Below are positions 24,420 to 30,514 of a stretch of DNA of 32,423 nt, piece after piece (positions within the stretch are counted from its first letter, which is position 1; each line of letters opens with the position of its first letter). The position numbers and the translations under genes were made by a program. The stretch spans positions 1 through 32,423 of IMG/VR virus record IMGVR_UViG_3300009177_000083; one strand, given 5' to 3'. The stretch is from a virus. The notes under the pieces were generated by a model. The model saw only the letters and a list, made by a program, of their open reading frames with translations, was not told the DNA's origin and made no database searches.

Positions 24420-25901
24420 TTATCTCGGCTTTTTGAAAATAAGGACCGGCTCTGTTGCGACTTCTTCTTCTTGACCAGCCCCAAATCGTCGGGATAAAGA
24501 AAACTCCTCTGTCGTCACGAATTGAAAGCCTGCAGTTAGCGCCGCCCCCTTTGTCCACTCAACAAGGGGATACGTTTTCCCCCGCAAGGTCACATCGGCA
24601 ATGTTCACAACAGCATACGAATCCGCATTGAGTGCCACATGCTGCAAGTGCATCATCGGAATAAGAAACCCCTCCCGCCACGCTTCACCAGTTTGATACC
24701 GTATCCACGATTGCGTTGCCTCATCACTATAATGTTCTTTTGCAAAATAGGGAGGTGACGTAAACGCAAATTGGCATCGATTTTTAAATGCCGCTGGGTC
24801 AACATCTTCTGCCGGGACGTTATGAAGTTCAACGCGTGCGGCCATACCAAGCGCCTCTACCATTGTCATATTTCCTGCATGCGTTGCGGTATTGGGGTCA
24901 ATCCCAATATACAAAGGAAGTCCCGATGCTAAAAATCCTACCAGCCGCCCCCCATACCCTGTTGAGGTATCAAGCACAGTCGCTCCGGGCGGCGCATATT
25001 TTCGATAGAGATAGAGGGCAAAACCAGGACGAAAATTGGAGAGCGGCTGCGTGCCGTGAACAAACTTCAAATTGTTCACGGCACGATCGCCAATAGCCCC
25101 ATATTGCAATTCTAAGGTCAGCGCTTTTCGTAATAGCAGGTCATCACAAAATGCACTATATTGACTCTTCATTTTTTCCGCTGCCGCATGATACCGCTGC
25201 GGATGGTACGTATCCGCCACATGATACGCCATATCTGTTCTGATAAGATGTTCTTTTTCAGTAGAGGATAACTTGTTCATCTCTTGCATACACACATGCA
25301 GCGGGAGTTTTCTATACGGGAATCCCGTCGCCCGAAAATAGGCAAACGCGGCCTCAATAATTTGCTCATTCGTAAAAAGAGGAACCGGAGTCTCTTCTGA
25401 CGCCTCCTCCGCTATCGGCTCACTCCCTGTCTCTGCTATCGCCTGCAACTCCTCCTGTGTAAACGCCGCGGCAATCGGGGCATACCCTTTCGGCAAGTCC
25501 GCCAATTCAATCTGCAATAATGGATTATCCCACTCCGCGAACTCATGGGTTTTATTATCCACGAGCCGCAGCGCTTGAATCTGCTGTGGCGTCAAATCAT
25601 CCGCAAACAGACAGGGCGCGGTGGTCGTCCCTTCCGTATCGCCCGCTTCATCGGCTAACTCACACGCGGCTTGGTAGCGTGTATCCCCGATCACAATCAC
25701 TTTCTGTTTGTCTAGCACAATCGGTTGTCGCCAGCCAAATTCCTTCAGGCTCGCCTTGACGGCAGGAATCGCCCCGGCATTCTTACGCGGATTGCGCGCA
25801 TAGCGGGTAATGTCCCGCAGCGGAACATACACGAGTTGTCGCGCGGACAGTGCGTCTTTGGTAGGAGCCGTTGCCTTGACAGGAGAAGGGAGTGTTGACA
25901 C
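24420..25901 (-). CDS. ParB-like domain fused to a DNA methyltransferase
   Basis: 493 residues. Residues about 24-150 are a ParB/Srx-like N-terminal domain (VPLRDITRYARNPRKNAGAI; ASLKEFGWRQPIVLDKQKVIVIGDTRYQAAC), where GDTR takes the place of the usual GERR/GHTR. Residues about 295-490 are an AdoMet-dependent DNA methyltransferase: motif I DTSTGYGG (311-318) and catalytic motif TSPPY (381-385), the N4-cytosine/N6-adenine type, followed by FAKEHYSDEATQS. ParB-methyltransferase fusions are frequent in phages and may methylate phage DNA. The linker (about 170-290) is not recognised. The start is GTG at 25901, sitting inside the operator-like repeat and about 7 nt after a TATAGC -10 element, so the message may be leaderless. 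The C-terminal half looks more A/T-rich than its neighbours. Confidence 0.85.
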   Translation of the reverse strand: MSTLPSPVKATAPTKDALSARQLVYVPLRDITRYARNPRKNAGAIPAVKASLKEFGWRQPIVLDKQKVIVIGDTRYQAACELADEAGDTEGTTTAPCLFADDLTPQQIQALRLVDNKTHEFAEWDNPLLQIELADLPKGYAPIAAAFTQEELQAIAETGSEPIAEEASEETPVPLFTNEQIIEAAFAYFRATGFPYRKLPLHVCMQEMNKLSSTEKEHLIRTDMAYHVADTYHPQRYHAAAEKMKSQYSAFCDDLLLRKALTLELQYGAIGDRAVNNLKFVHGTQPLSNFRPGFALYLYRKYAPPGATVLDTSTGYGGRLVGFLASGLPLYIGIDPNTATHAGNMTMVEALGMAARVELHNVPAEDVDPAAFKNRCQFAFTSPPYFAKEHYSDEATQSWIRYQTGEAWREGFLIPMMHLQHVALNADSYAVVNIADVTLRGKTYPLVEWTKGAALTAGFQFVTTEEFSLSRRFGAGQEEEVATEPVLIFKKPR

Positions 25902-25904
25902 AAC
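25889..25904. promoter_or_regulatory. Operator-like repeat overlapping methyltransferase start codon
   Basis: GGAGTGT-TG-ACACAAC on the plus strand: the right arm is a perfect ACACAAC, the left arm matches 5 of 7. It covers the GTG start (25899-25901) and the predicted transcription start of the divergent -10 element. A protein bound here could block both transcription and initiation. Confidence 0.5.
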
Positions 25905-25907
25905 CCA

Positions 25908-25935
25908 GCTATAGCAAACTGTGTGCTTGACGCAA
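25908..25935 (-). promoter_or_regulatory. Promoter candidate for the methyltransferase-terminase operon
   Basis: TTGCGT (25930-25935) and TATAGC (25908-25913) with a 16-nt spacer on the minus strand. The distance from the -10 to the GTG start is 6 nt, so transcription would begin at or next to the start codon. Its -35 overlaps the -35 of the rightward promoter candidate (25927-25955), so the two probably compete. Confidence 0.5.
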
Positions 25936-25955
25936 GGTGGAAAGCGGACTAACCT
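25927..25955 (+). promoter_or_regulatory. Promoter candidate for the 25985 gene
   Basis: TTGACG (25927-25932), 17-nt spacer, TAACCT (25950-25955), followed by AAGGAG and the ATG at 25985. The -10 keeps positions 1, 2 and 6. It is divergent from, and overlaps, the methyltransferase promoter candidate. Confidence 0.5.
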
Positions 25956-25984
25956 AACGGAGTAGATTGAAGGAGAAACACCCG

Positions 25985-26449
25985 ATGCCGTATCACGATG
26001 ACCCTCGGCTGATTGAGTTAGCCACCCTCATCCCAGAGATTGTCGCGCAGCTAGACCTCATCCCAGAGTGCCGCGCGGGGATCTGCTATCAACTCATGCT
26101 GCAGAGTACTGTAGCGCCGCTGCTCCTCGCGCTGGGGATGCACACCGAAGAAGCAGAACGACAACTGATCACGTATGCCGACCTGGACCACATCACGCCC
26201 GCCGAACGCACTGCGGCTTTAGATCTCGTGGAAGCGTTGCCCCATGTGATTACCGATGTCCGGACACTGCTCAGCGCGGAACACTGGGGGCTCGTGTTTC
26301 CCCTCCTCACGGCGATTGCACAGGGGGTCATCCATCATGAGGACCTTGCCCGAGAACTCTTGAGACACAATCATTTCGCGCATGACGAACGGTATGCCGC
26401 GTTTCGGCGCTTTATGAAACTTGAAGACACCCCGAACGAGGCCGCCTAG
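25985..26449 (+). CDS. Helical protein of unknown function, divergent from methyltransferase
   Basis: 154 residues from the ATG at 25985, which has AAGGAG 9 nt upstream. An upstream TTG (25967) is in frame but has no ribosome site. The protein is almost entirely helical and acidic/His-rich (LIELATLIPEIVAQLDLIP; ERTAALDLVEALPHVITDVRTLL; HHEDLARELLRHNHFAHDERYAAFRRFMKLED). There is no membrane segment and no known motif. It stands alone on the plus strand between the terminase operon and the attachment-site candidate, so it could be a regulator or a lysogeny-expressed accessory gene. I cannot assign it. Confidence 0.65.
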   Translation: MPYHDDPRLIELATLIPEIVAQLDLIPECRAGICYQLMLQSTVAPLLLALGMHTEEAERQLITYADLDHITPAERTAALDLVEALPHVITDVRTLLSAEHWGLVFPLLTAIAQGVIHHEDLARELLRHNHFAHDERYAAFRRFMKLEDTPNEAA

Positions 26450-26792
26450 CGCAGTCAACATCCTGTGTGTGCCCCCACCGTAGCCATTCTCTCCTGTTTG
26501 TTTTGGGGAATTGTCAACAGCGGGAAGGAAAAAGACGGGAAAAAAGAGGGGGTATGATGCGGCGCTCGCTCACGACTGGTGGGGGAGTGAAGCGCGAGAG
26601 TAGGATAGATATGAAGAAGAGCACTACGAAGGAAAGGAAGGTGAATAGTGAGTAAGTAGGACTTTTAAGTCCTGCGCGTTTGCCTATTTCGCCACTCCGG
26701 CAGTTGAATAAAATCAATGAGTTAGCCACAATTTTTCTGTATCGATCAAAAGTTCTGTTGCCAATACGTTGCCACTTTCAGAAAGAATCAGT
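26450..26792. other. 343-bp non-coding region containing the tRNA-derived attachment-site candidate
   Basis: No convincing gene. A 33-codon basic plus frame (from about 26553) follows GAGGGGG but is low-complexity and unsupported. A 71-codon minus frame is just translation across the tRNA half. The region is purine-rich on the plus strand at 26515-26655, holds TTGTCAACAG (26511-26520), weakly like the operator family, and the tRNA half at 26663-26701. Between the tRNA half and the Rep gene there is TTGAAT-17 nt-CACAAT (26704-26732), a weak promoter candidate for rep. Confidence 0.55.
26655..26701 (-). other. attP candidate: 5' half of tRNA-Leu(UAA) up to the anticodon loop
   Basis: The minus strand from 26701 to 26663 reads as a tRNA-Leu 5' half of 39 nt. 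It has the GCCGGAG acceptor strand, TGGCG with a GCG/CGC D-stem, a D-loop with GG, and then AGGACTTAAAA with anticodon TAA. After the anticodon loop the match stops: no 3' anticodon arm of the usual phase, no variable arm, T-arm or 3' acceptor strand follows. At the break, AGGACT and AGTCCT flank TAAA, the arm-spacer-arm layout of a tyrosine recombinase core. The integrase is 1.2 kb away. That this is attP is inferred. Confidence 0.7.
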
Positions 26793-27761
26793 ATGACACA
26801 TCCCCCCTACTCACGTCCACCGACGTTCGCAAAAGATGGGATTGGGCTCTATAAACAAACCGCAAAAAAATTAGAATGGCTGTATCAAACCAGTCCCGTA
26901 CAAAAACATAAAGACTATGCCTATCGTATCAACAGGTGTGGCCCCACACGAAAGCATACGTGGTATTGCAGAGTTAAACTCTGTCCCGTGTGTATGTGGC
27001 GACGCTATAAACGGTGGCAAGCCCGTTTTTATTTTTCCGCCCTCCCAGCGCTCCATGAAGAACATCCCAATGCCCAATTTTTACTACTCACCCTAACAGT
27101 GAAAAATGTAAAAATAAAACATCTCCGGTGGACCGTCCATGCGATGGCGGAGGCGTGGCATCGATTGACCCAACTCCGTGCCTTTTCATGTCTGGGCTGG
27201 ATACGTGCGCTGGAAGTCACCCGCACAGCAGACGGATTGTGTCATCCGCATTATCACTGTTTGTTAATGGTCTCTCCCCTGTACTTTCGCACGAGTTATC
27301 TCACCCAGCACGCATGGGGCGCCCTCTGGCAACAATGTCTCCGTGTCTCCTACACCCCCGTCGTTGACGTGAGAAAAACACGCGCGGAACGATTCTCCTA
27401 TCTCATTAAGCCACTCGATCTTTCTCTCAACACAGATCGTTCTGCACTTCGTCCCTACGTTTTTGCCTTGACTGACCATCTCCATAAAATAAAACTCATT
27501 ACGGCAGGCGGCACACTCAAACGGTACTTGCAATTATCCCAGATCCCCAGAGAGATCACGCCCTCTAAAAATGTTCCCTTACATTCCATTCATCATGATG
27601 GATACAAAAATCAGCTCGCATTAGGAGAGGAAATTTTCCCCAGTGCCGACCTCTCCCCAGAAGAAAAATTTCTCCTCATCGATTCAATTGCGGAACGGTT
27701 ACAGCGCGAACGGGGCCTGTCTCGCACCGAAGCCCTTGCCCTCATCAAAGACGCCATGTAA
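26793..27761 (+). CDS. rep: Rolling-circle replication initiator (Rep_1, pUB110/pC194 type)
   Basis: 322 residues from the ATG at 26793. It carries the family motifs: Cys pair CPVC with Trp/Arg after it (64-69, CPVCMWRR), motif I FLLLTLTVKNV (96-106), the His-hydrophobic-His metal site HPHYHC (151-156), and FSYLIKP (201-207) whose Tyr203 is the likely nicking tyrosine. The enzyme nicks one origin strand and joins to it covalently. This family serves small plasmids and is unusual in a tailed phage. The gene is visibly more A/T-rich than the structural genes. A strong terminator follows at 27804, so it is its own unit. No family origin could be identified by eye. Confidence 0.85.
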   Translation: MTHPPYSRPPTFAKDGIGLYKQTAKKLEWLYQTSPVQKHKDYAYRINRCGPTRKHTWYCRVKLCPVCMWRRYKRWQARFYFSALPALHEEHPNAQFLLLTLTVKNVKIKHLRWTVHAMAEAWHRLTQLRAFSCLGWIRALEVTRTADGLCHPHYHCLLMVSPLYFRTSYLTQHAWGALWQQCLRVSYTPVVDVRKTRAERFSYLIKPLDLSLNTDRSALRPYVFALTDHLHKIKLITAGGTLKRYLQLSQIPREITPSKNVPLHSIHHDGYKNQLALGEEIFPSADLSPEEKFLLIDSIAERLQRERGLSRTEALALIKDAM

Positions 27762-27803
27762 GATCCAGTTATGCAAATCATAAACATTCTTTATGTATTC
27801 GCA

Positions 27804-27842
27804 CCGAGGGAAGGGGTAAACACCCTTTCCTCTCGGTTTTTT
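27804..27842 (+). terminator. Strong rho-independent terminator behind rep
   Basis: CCGAGGGAAGGGGT pairs with ACCCTTTCC-CTCGG (one bulged T, one G-U) to give a 14-bp stem with an AAAC loop, followed by six T (27837-27842). On the opposite strand no T-tract follows, so it ends only the rightward rep message before the convergent integrase gene. Confidence 0.85.
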
Positions 27843-27856
27843 CTGAGCACTTCTGC

Positions 27857-28972
27857 TTAAAGTTTTTGTTTTTTGAGTGTCTTCTCCCCCTTCCGCTCAA
27901 TCACCTCCCGCAACGTATCAAAACTCGGCTGATTATAATGCCGCGTCACGACGTGCAAACTCTTGTGACCCGTAATCGCCATAACCACTTTGTAGTTCAC
28001 CCCCGCGTTCAGCTGCCGCGTGATAAAGGTTCTGCGCAGATCGTGGACATGGACGGTGTGCAGGCCGAGGGAGTGACGTGCTTTCCGGACATACCACAGG
28101 AATTGATGCCGGGTGAGGGGAAAGACCAGCGACTCCTCTCCGCCTTTCGGTTGGGAACACACCGCGGCGTGTACGGCGTGGGACATGGGCACCCGGCGAG
28201 CATCGCTCCCTTTCGTCCCGATAAAGCGGAGCCAGTGTTCCTCACAATTCACATGACTCCACCGCAACGCTAACACCTCCCCCTCCCGTGCGCCTAATTC
28301 CCATAAAACCGTGAGCACCGCTGCAGCAATGGCAGGAAGGGCCTCGCACAAACGCTGATACTCTGACTCTGAGACGAGTCGTGTCCGCGTGCCGGTCTCG
28401 CGGTCTAACTGGAGATGCGGCCGTTCCGCAATCACATGATCCCGTTCGGCTAAGATCAGCAACGAGCGTAAGAAGGCCAGTTCACGGTTTATCGTGGCCG
28501 CTGTGGGTGGGGTGCCATACCGTGTGATCGCGGTCCGTCGATGCTGCTGGTACTCAGCAATGCCCGCCGAGGACACCTGACTGAGCGGAATATCCCCAAA
28601 AAAATCACACAGCCGAGACAAGGAGAGCCGATCTTTCTCCACACTGCGCTTATGTTGCTTGGTCGCAAGCCAACGCTGCCCCCATTCCGAGAGTGTCACA
28701 ATCTGTGGTGGTGGGGTACGGGCCGCCTGCTTGGCCGCGTCAAAGTCCGTCTCAATCGCATTCTTGCCTAAGTAGAAATCTCGGCGCTTGAGCGCCAGGG
28801 CCAGCGTATCGCCGCCTGGAAAGACGCGCCGTTTGCCTTGCCAGTCCGTGAAGCGCACGTAATACAGCGTCCGCACCCGTCCATCCTGCGTGCGATAGGA
28901 ACGGGCCACCAAATGTCTAGGCAGTGATGCGGGGGGCTTTGCCACGGGGCACCGTCCGGCCAACCAGATCAT
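27857..28972 (-). CDS. int: Tyrosine recombinase / phage integrase
   Basis: 371 residues from the ATG at 28972 (a TTG at 28975 is next to it). Numbering from the TTG, the catalytic set is complete: Arg230 (ELGAREGEVL), a Lys in GTKGSDARRVPM, His311 and Arg314 (HDLRRTF), His337 (TGHKS) and nucleophile Tyr347 (RHYNQ). The N-terminus has a strand pair (YYVRFTDWQGKRRVF) like arm-type DNA-binding domains, then a SAM-like core-binding helix region (SVEKDRLSLSRLCDFFGDIPLSQV). It catalyses attP-attB recombination. The gene overlaps the repressor-like gene by about 55 nt. A GTG at 28945 would shorten the overlap, and neither start has a good ribosome site. The tRNA-Leu half at 26663 is the probable substrate. 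Confidence 0.93.
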   Translation of the reverse strand: MIWLAGRCPVAKPPASLPRHLVARSYRTQDGRVRTLYYVRFTDWQGKRRVFPGGDTLALALKRRDFYLGKNAIETDFDAAKQAARTPPPQIVTLSEWGQRWLATKQHKRSVEKDRLSLSRLCDFFGDIPLSQVSSAGIAEYQQHRRTAITRYGTPPTAATINRELAFLRSLLILAERDHVIAERPHLQLDRETGTRTRLVSESEYQRLCEALPAIAAAVLTVLWELGAREGEVLALRWSHVNCEEHWLRFIGTKGSDARRVPMSHAVHAAVCSQPKGGEESLVFPLTRHQFLWYVRKARHSLGLHTVHVHDLRRTFITRQLNAGVNYKVVMAITGHKSLHVVTRHYNQPSFDTLREVIERKGEKTLKKQKL

Positions 28973-29435
28973 CAAGCGAGCAGTGATAAAAGTTGGCGAG
29001 CTTAATCAGCGTGTAAATATCCGGCCAGGGTGCCCGCCCGGTTTCATAGCGCCAGAGTTGCGTGCGGTCCACGCCCGCCCGCTCCGCCACCACGGGCCGA
29101 GAGAGGCCCCGTTCCTCCCGCATGGCAAGCAACGCCCGCCGGAGCGTCTCGGCATACGGCGGCGGATTGGCGAGCGCATGCGGCGGGCGTTTGCGATGCG
29201 GCGGCGGTTTCTTGCCCGGCAGTTTCCGCTGGCCATTCGTGGCCCCCTGCAAGCGCGTGATGCGGGGATCAATCAGGATCTCTGGGGCCGGTGCCCCCGT
29301 CATCGTCGCCGCTCCCTGCACACACACCTCGTCATCGGCAGCGGCCAGTGAGCCGCACACCAGCCGGGCCACCAAACAGACCACCGTGCCGCTGGTGCCC
29401 ACGCGCCGCCAGAAACACACATTGTGAGATTCCAT
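28917..29435 (-). CDS. XRE-family repressor-like protein
   Basis: 172 residues from the ATG at 29435, chosen because AAGGA lies 8 nt upstream. A GTG at 29522 and an ATG at 29303 (with GGGAG) are alternatives. Residues about 94-160 are an XRE helix-turn-helix (AETLRRALLAMREERGLSRPVVAERAGVDRTQLWRYETGRAPWPDIYTLIKLANFYHCSLDDLVG). The first ~45 residues are odd: Cys-rich and hydrophobic (CLVARLVCGSLAA), followed by a Lys/Arg/Pro-rich hinge (GKKPPPHRKRPPH). It is divergent from the early operon and upstream of the integrase, the usual site of a lysogeny repressor. It is a candidate binder of the dispersed GTTGTGT repeats. Confidence 0.8.
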   Translation of the reverse strand: MESHNVCFWRRVGTSGTVVCLVARLVCGSLAAADDEVCVQGAATMTGAPAPEILIDPRITRLQGATNGQRKLPGKKPPPHRKRPPHALANPPPYAETLRRALLAMREERGLSRPVVAERAGVDRTQLWRYETGRAPWPDIYTLIKLANFYHCSLDDLVGRTVPRGKAPRITA

Positions 29436-29572
29436 CGTATACGTCCTTGTGCGCGCCGGTGCGCGGCTGTCCTCCTCCGGTCTGGTGGCTGCGGCCCACG
29501 CTTCCCAGGCATCGCTCCTCACCTCATATCATAGTGCGTGTTCTGCGGGCGGAGCTGTGCGCCGCGACGGAC

Positions 29573-29601
29573 TTGACTTTTTTCCCACAATGCCATATAT
29601 C
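29573..29601 (+). promoter_or_regulatory. Promoter candidate for the rightward early operon
   Basis: TTGACT (29573-29578), 17-nt spacer, TATATC (29596-29601). GGGGAGG and the ATG of the first early gene (29628) follow. The -35 matches 5 of 6 and the -10 keeps TATA. It lies in the divergent gap (29436-29627) facing the repressor-like gene. No copy of the GTTGTGT repeat overlaps it. Confidence 0.6.
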
Positions 29602-29627
29602 CGGGCCAGCAGGGGAGGTCATTCGCT

Positions 29628-29954
29628 ATGCACACGGCAAAATCCGTCACTCAATCGCGTCAAAATCCCCAAAACCGCAGAATTGTTAAAAAGTCTAGCA
29701 ACATCCCACCCGCAATGCAAATCCCCCCACCGCAGGAGTTTCCCCTCTCCCGGAAGAGGCAGGCCCCAGAGTTTATCTCGGTCCCCCGCTGCGCGGAGCG
29801 GCTTGGGGTCAGTGACGAGACCGTCAAAACCTTGATTCACCAAGGGAAGCTGACGGCCATTAAGCTCAATGTCCATCTCCGCGTCTCGGTTGCTTCGATT
29901 GAGGCATTGAAACAACGCGCCCTCGTCTCTCCTACGCCGCCGTCGTTGTGTTGA
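29628..29954 (+). CDS. HTH_17/excisionase-like DNA-binding protein, first early gene
   Basis: 108 residues, ATG preceded by GGGGAGG at 9 nt. The first ~45 residues are polar, Pro/Gln/Arg-rich and probably disordered. Residues about 49-95 form a MerR/excisionase-like winged helix (FISVPRCAERLGVSDETVKTLIHQGKLTAIKLNVHLRVSVASIEALK), with the turn before the recognition helix and the 'R.S..SIEAL' end typical of HTH_17. As the first gene of the early operon it may be an excisionase or regulator. Its stop codon lies inside the perfect operator-like palindrome at 29945, and the next gene has the same fold. Confidence 0.75.
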   Translation: MHTAKSVTQSRQNPQNRRIVKKSSNIPPAMQIPPPQEFPLSRKRQAPEFISVPRCAERLGVSDETVKTLIHQGKLTAIKLNVHLRVSVASIEALKQRALVSPTPPSLC

Positions 29955-29960
29955 CACAAC
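29945..29960. promoter_or_regulatory. Operator-like perfect palindrome GTTGTGT-TG-ACACAAC
   Basis: Perfect 7+2+7 dyad spanning the stop of the first early gene and ending 24 nt before the next ATG (29984). It equals the family consensus exactly. The embedded TTGACA has no -10 at a usable distance. As RNA it forms a 6-bp stem with a UUGA loop. Confidence 0.65.
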
Positions 29961-29983
29961 ATGTGTAGAATAGGGGGAAGGCT

Positions 29984-30208
29984 ATGATCTGGTATACGGC
30001 GACTGAGGTCGCCCGTCGGTATGGCGTCTGTCTGCGTACCATTACCCGTGCCGTCGCCCGCGGTGACATCACACCTACCGCCCGCGTCCATCAGCACTAC
30101 CGCTTTACCGAAGAAGCCCTCGTGGCCTGGGAACAACGGACACAACTCGCCAAACCTCCCGGTCGCCCCCGCACCATTTACCCCCTTGACACAAGCAACC
30201 TACTTTGA
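29984..30208 (+). CDS. Small HTH_17/excisionase-like DNA-binding protein
   Basis: 74 residues, GGGGAAGG just before the ATG. Residues about 4-52 are an HTH_17 winged helix (YTATEVARRYGVCLRTITRAVARGDITPTARVHQHYRFTEEALVAWEQR), the excisionase/MerR-like fold. The C-terminus (PPGRPRTIYPL) holds a GRPR element that resembles an AT-hook. It is flanked by two family palindromes (29945 and 30216), and a half-site (TTGACACAAG) lies in its last codons. That makes it or the preceding protein a good candidate for autoregulation. Excisionase, repressor or anti-repressor cannot be told apart from the sequence. Confidence 0.75.
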   Translation: MIWYTATEVARRYGVCLRTITRAVARGDITPTARVHQHYRFTEEALVAWEQRTQLAKPPGRPRTIYPLDTSNLL

Positions 30209-30215
30209 TAGGTTG

Positions 30216-30231
30216 GTGGTGTTGACACTAC
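30216..30231. promoter_or_regulatory. Operator-like repeat GTGGTGT-TG-ACACTAC (one mismatch)
   Basis: Dyad with one mismatch, lying in the 48-bp gap after the small HTH gene stop and 26 nt before the next ATG (30257). It shares the GTGGTGT arm with the copy in front of the tail chaperone gene. Confidence 0.6.
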
Positions 30232-30256
30232 ACACCACAGCAAAGGGGAATATCAC

Positions 30257-30514
30257 ATGGACAGTCTTTTTCGCCATTATGAGCAGACCCTCACCACGCA
30301 GTTGCAGGCCGCAGGCGTCAAATCAAAAGTGCGCTGGTACGGCGCGGAGTTTAAGCAGCTCGTCTATGCCCGGTGGGATGGTCTTCCCACCGTTTTTTCT
30401 ATTGGCTCATCGTTCGCCGAGGCGTCTGCATGGGTCGAGCAATATCTGACCAACTTCAAGGAGTATCAAAAGCGGTTCGCCAAATTAGAACACGAAGGGC
30501 GCGTAAGTGCATGA
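30257..30514 (+). CDS. Small conserved-looking protein of unknown function
   Basis: 85 residues, ATG preceded by AAGGGG. Alpha/beta character: a helix (DSLFRHYEQTLTTQLQAAGV), strands with aromatic residues (KVRWYGAEFKQLVYARWDGLPTVFSIG), then a long helix (FAEASAWVEQYLTNFKEYQKRFAKLE). The stop overlaps the VRR-NUC start (ATGA), so both are translated together. It may assist the nuclease or helicase. I do not recognise its family. Confidence 0.65.
   Translation: MDSLFRHYEQTLTTQLQAAGVKSKVRWYGAEFKQLVYARWDGLPTVFSIGSSFAEASAWVEQYLTNFKEYQKRFAKLEHEGRVSA

Noticed and set aside
26553-26655. 33-codon basic peptide frame after GAGGGGG
   Set aside because: Purine-rich low-complexity DNA gives such frames by chance; spacing to the ATG is too short.
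26514-26729. 71-codon minus-strand frame with a hydrophobic segment
   Set aside because: Its N-terminal part (RSGEIGKRAGLKS) is the peptide produced by reading through tRNA-Leu sequence, and no ribosome site precedes it.
29945-29960. TTGACA inside the repeat read as a -35 promoter element
   Set aside because: No -10 element at 15-19 nt; the hexamer is a by-product of the palindrome. The same holds at 12469 and 30216.
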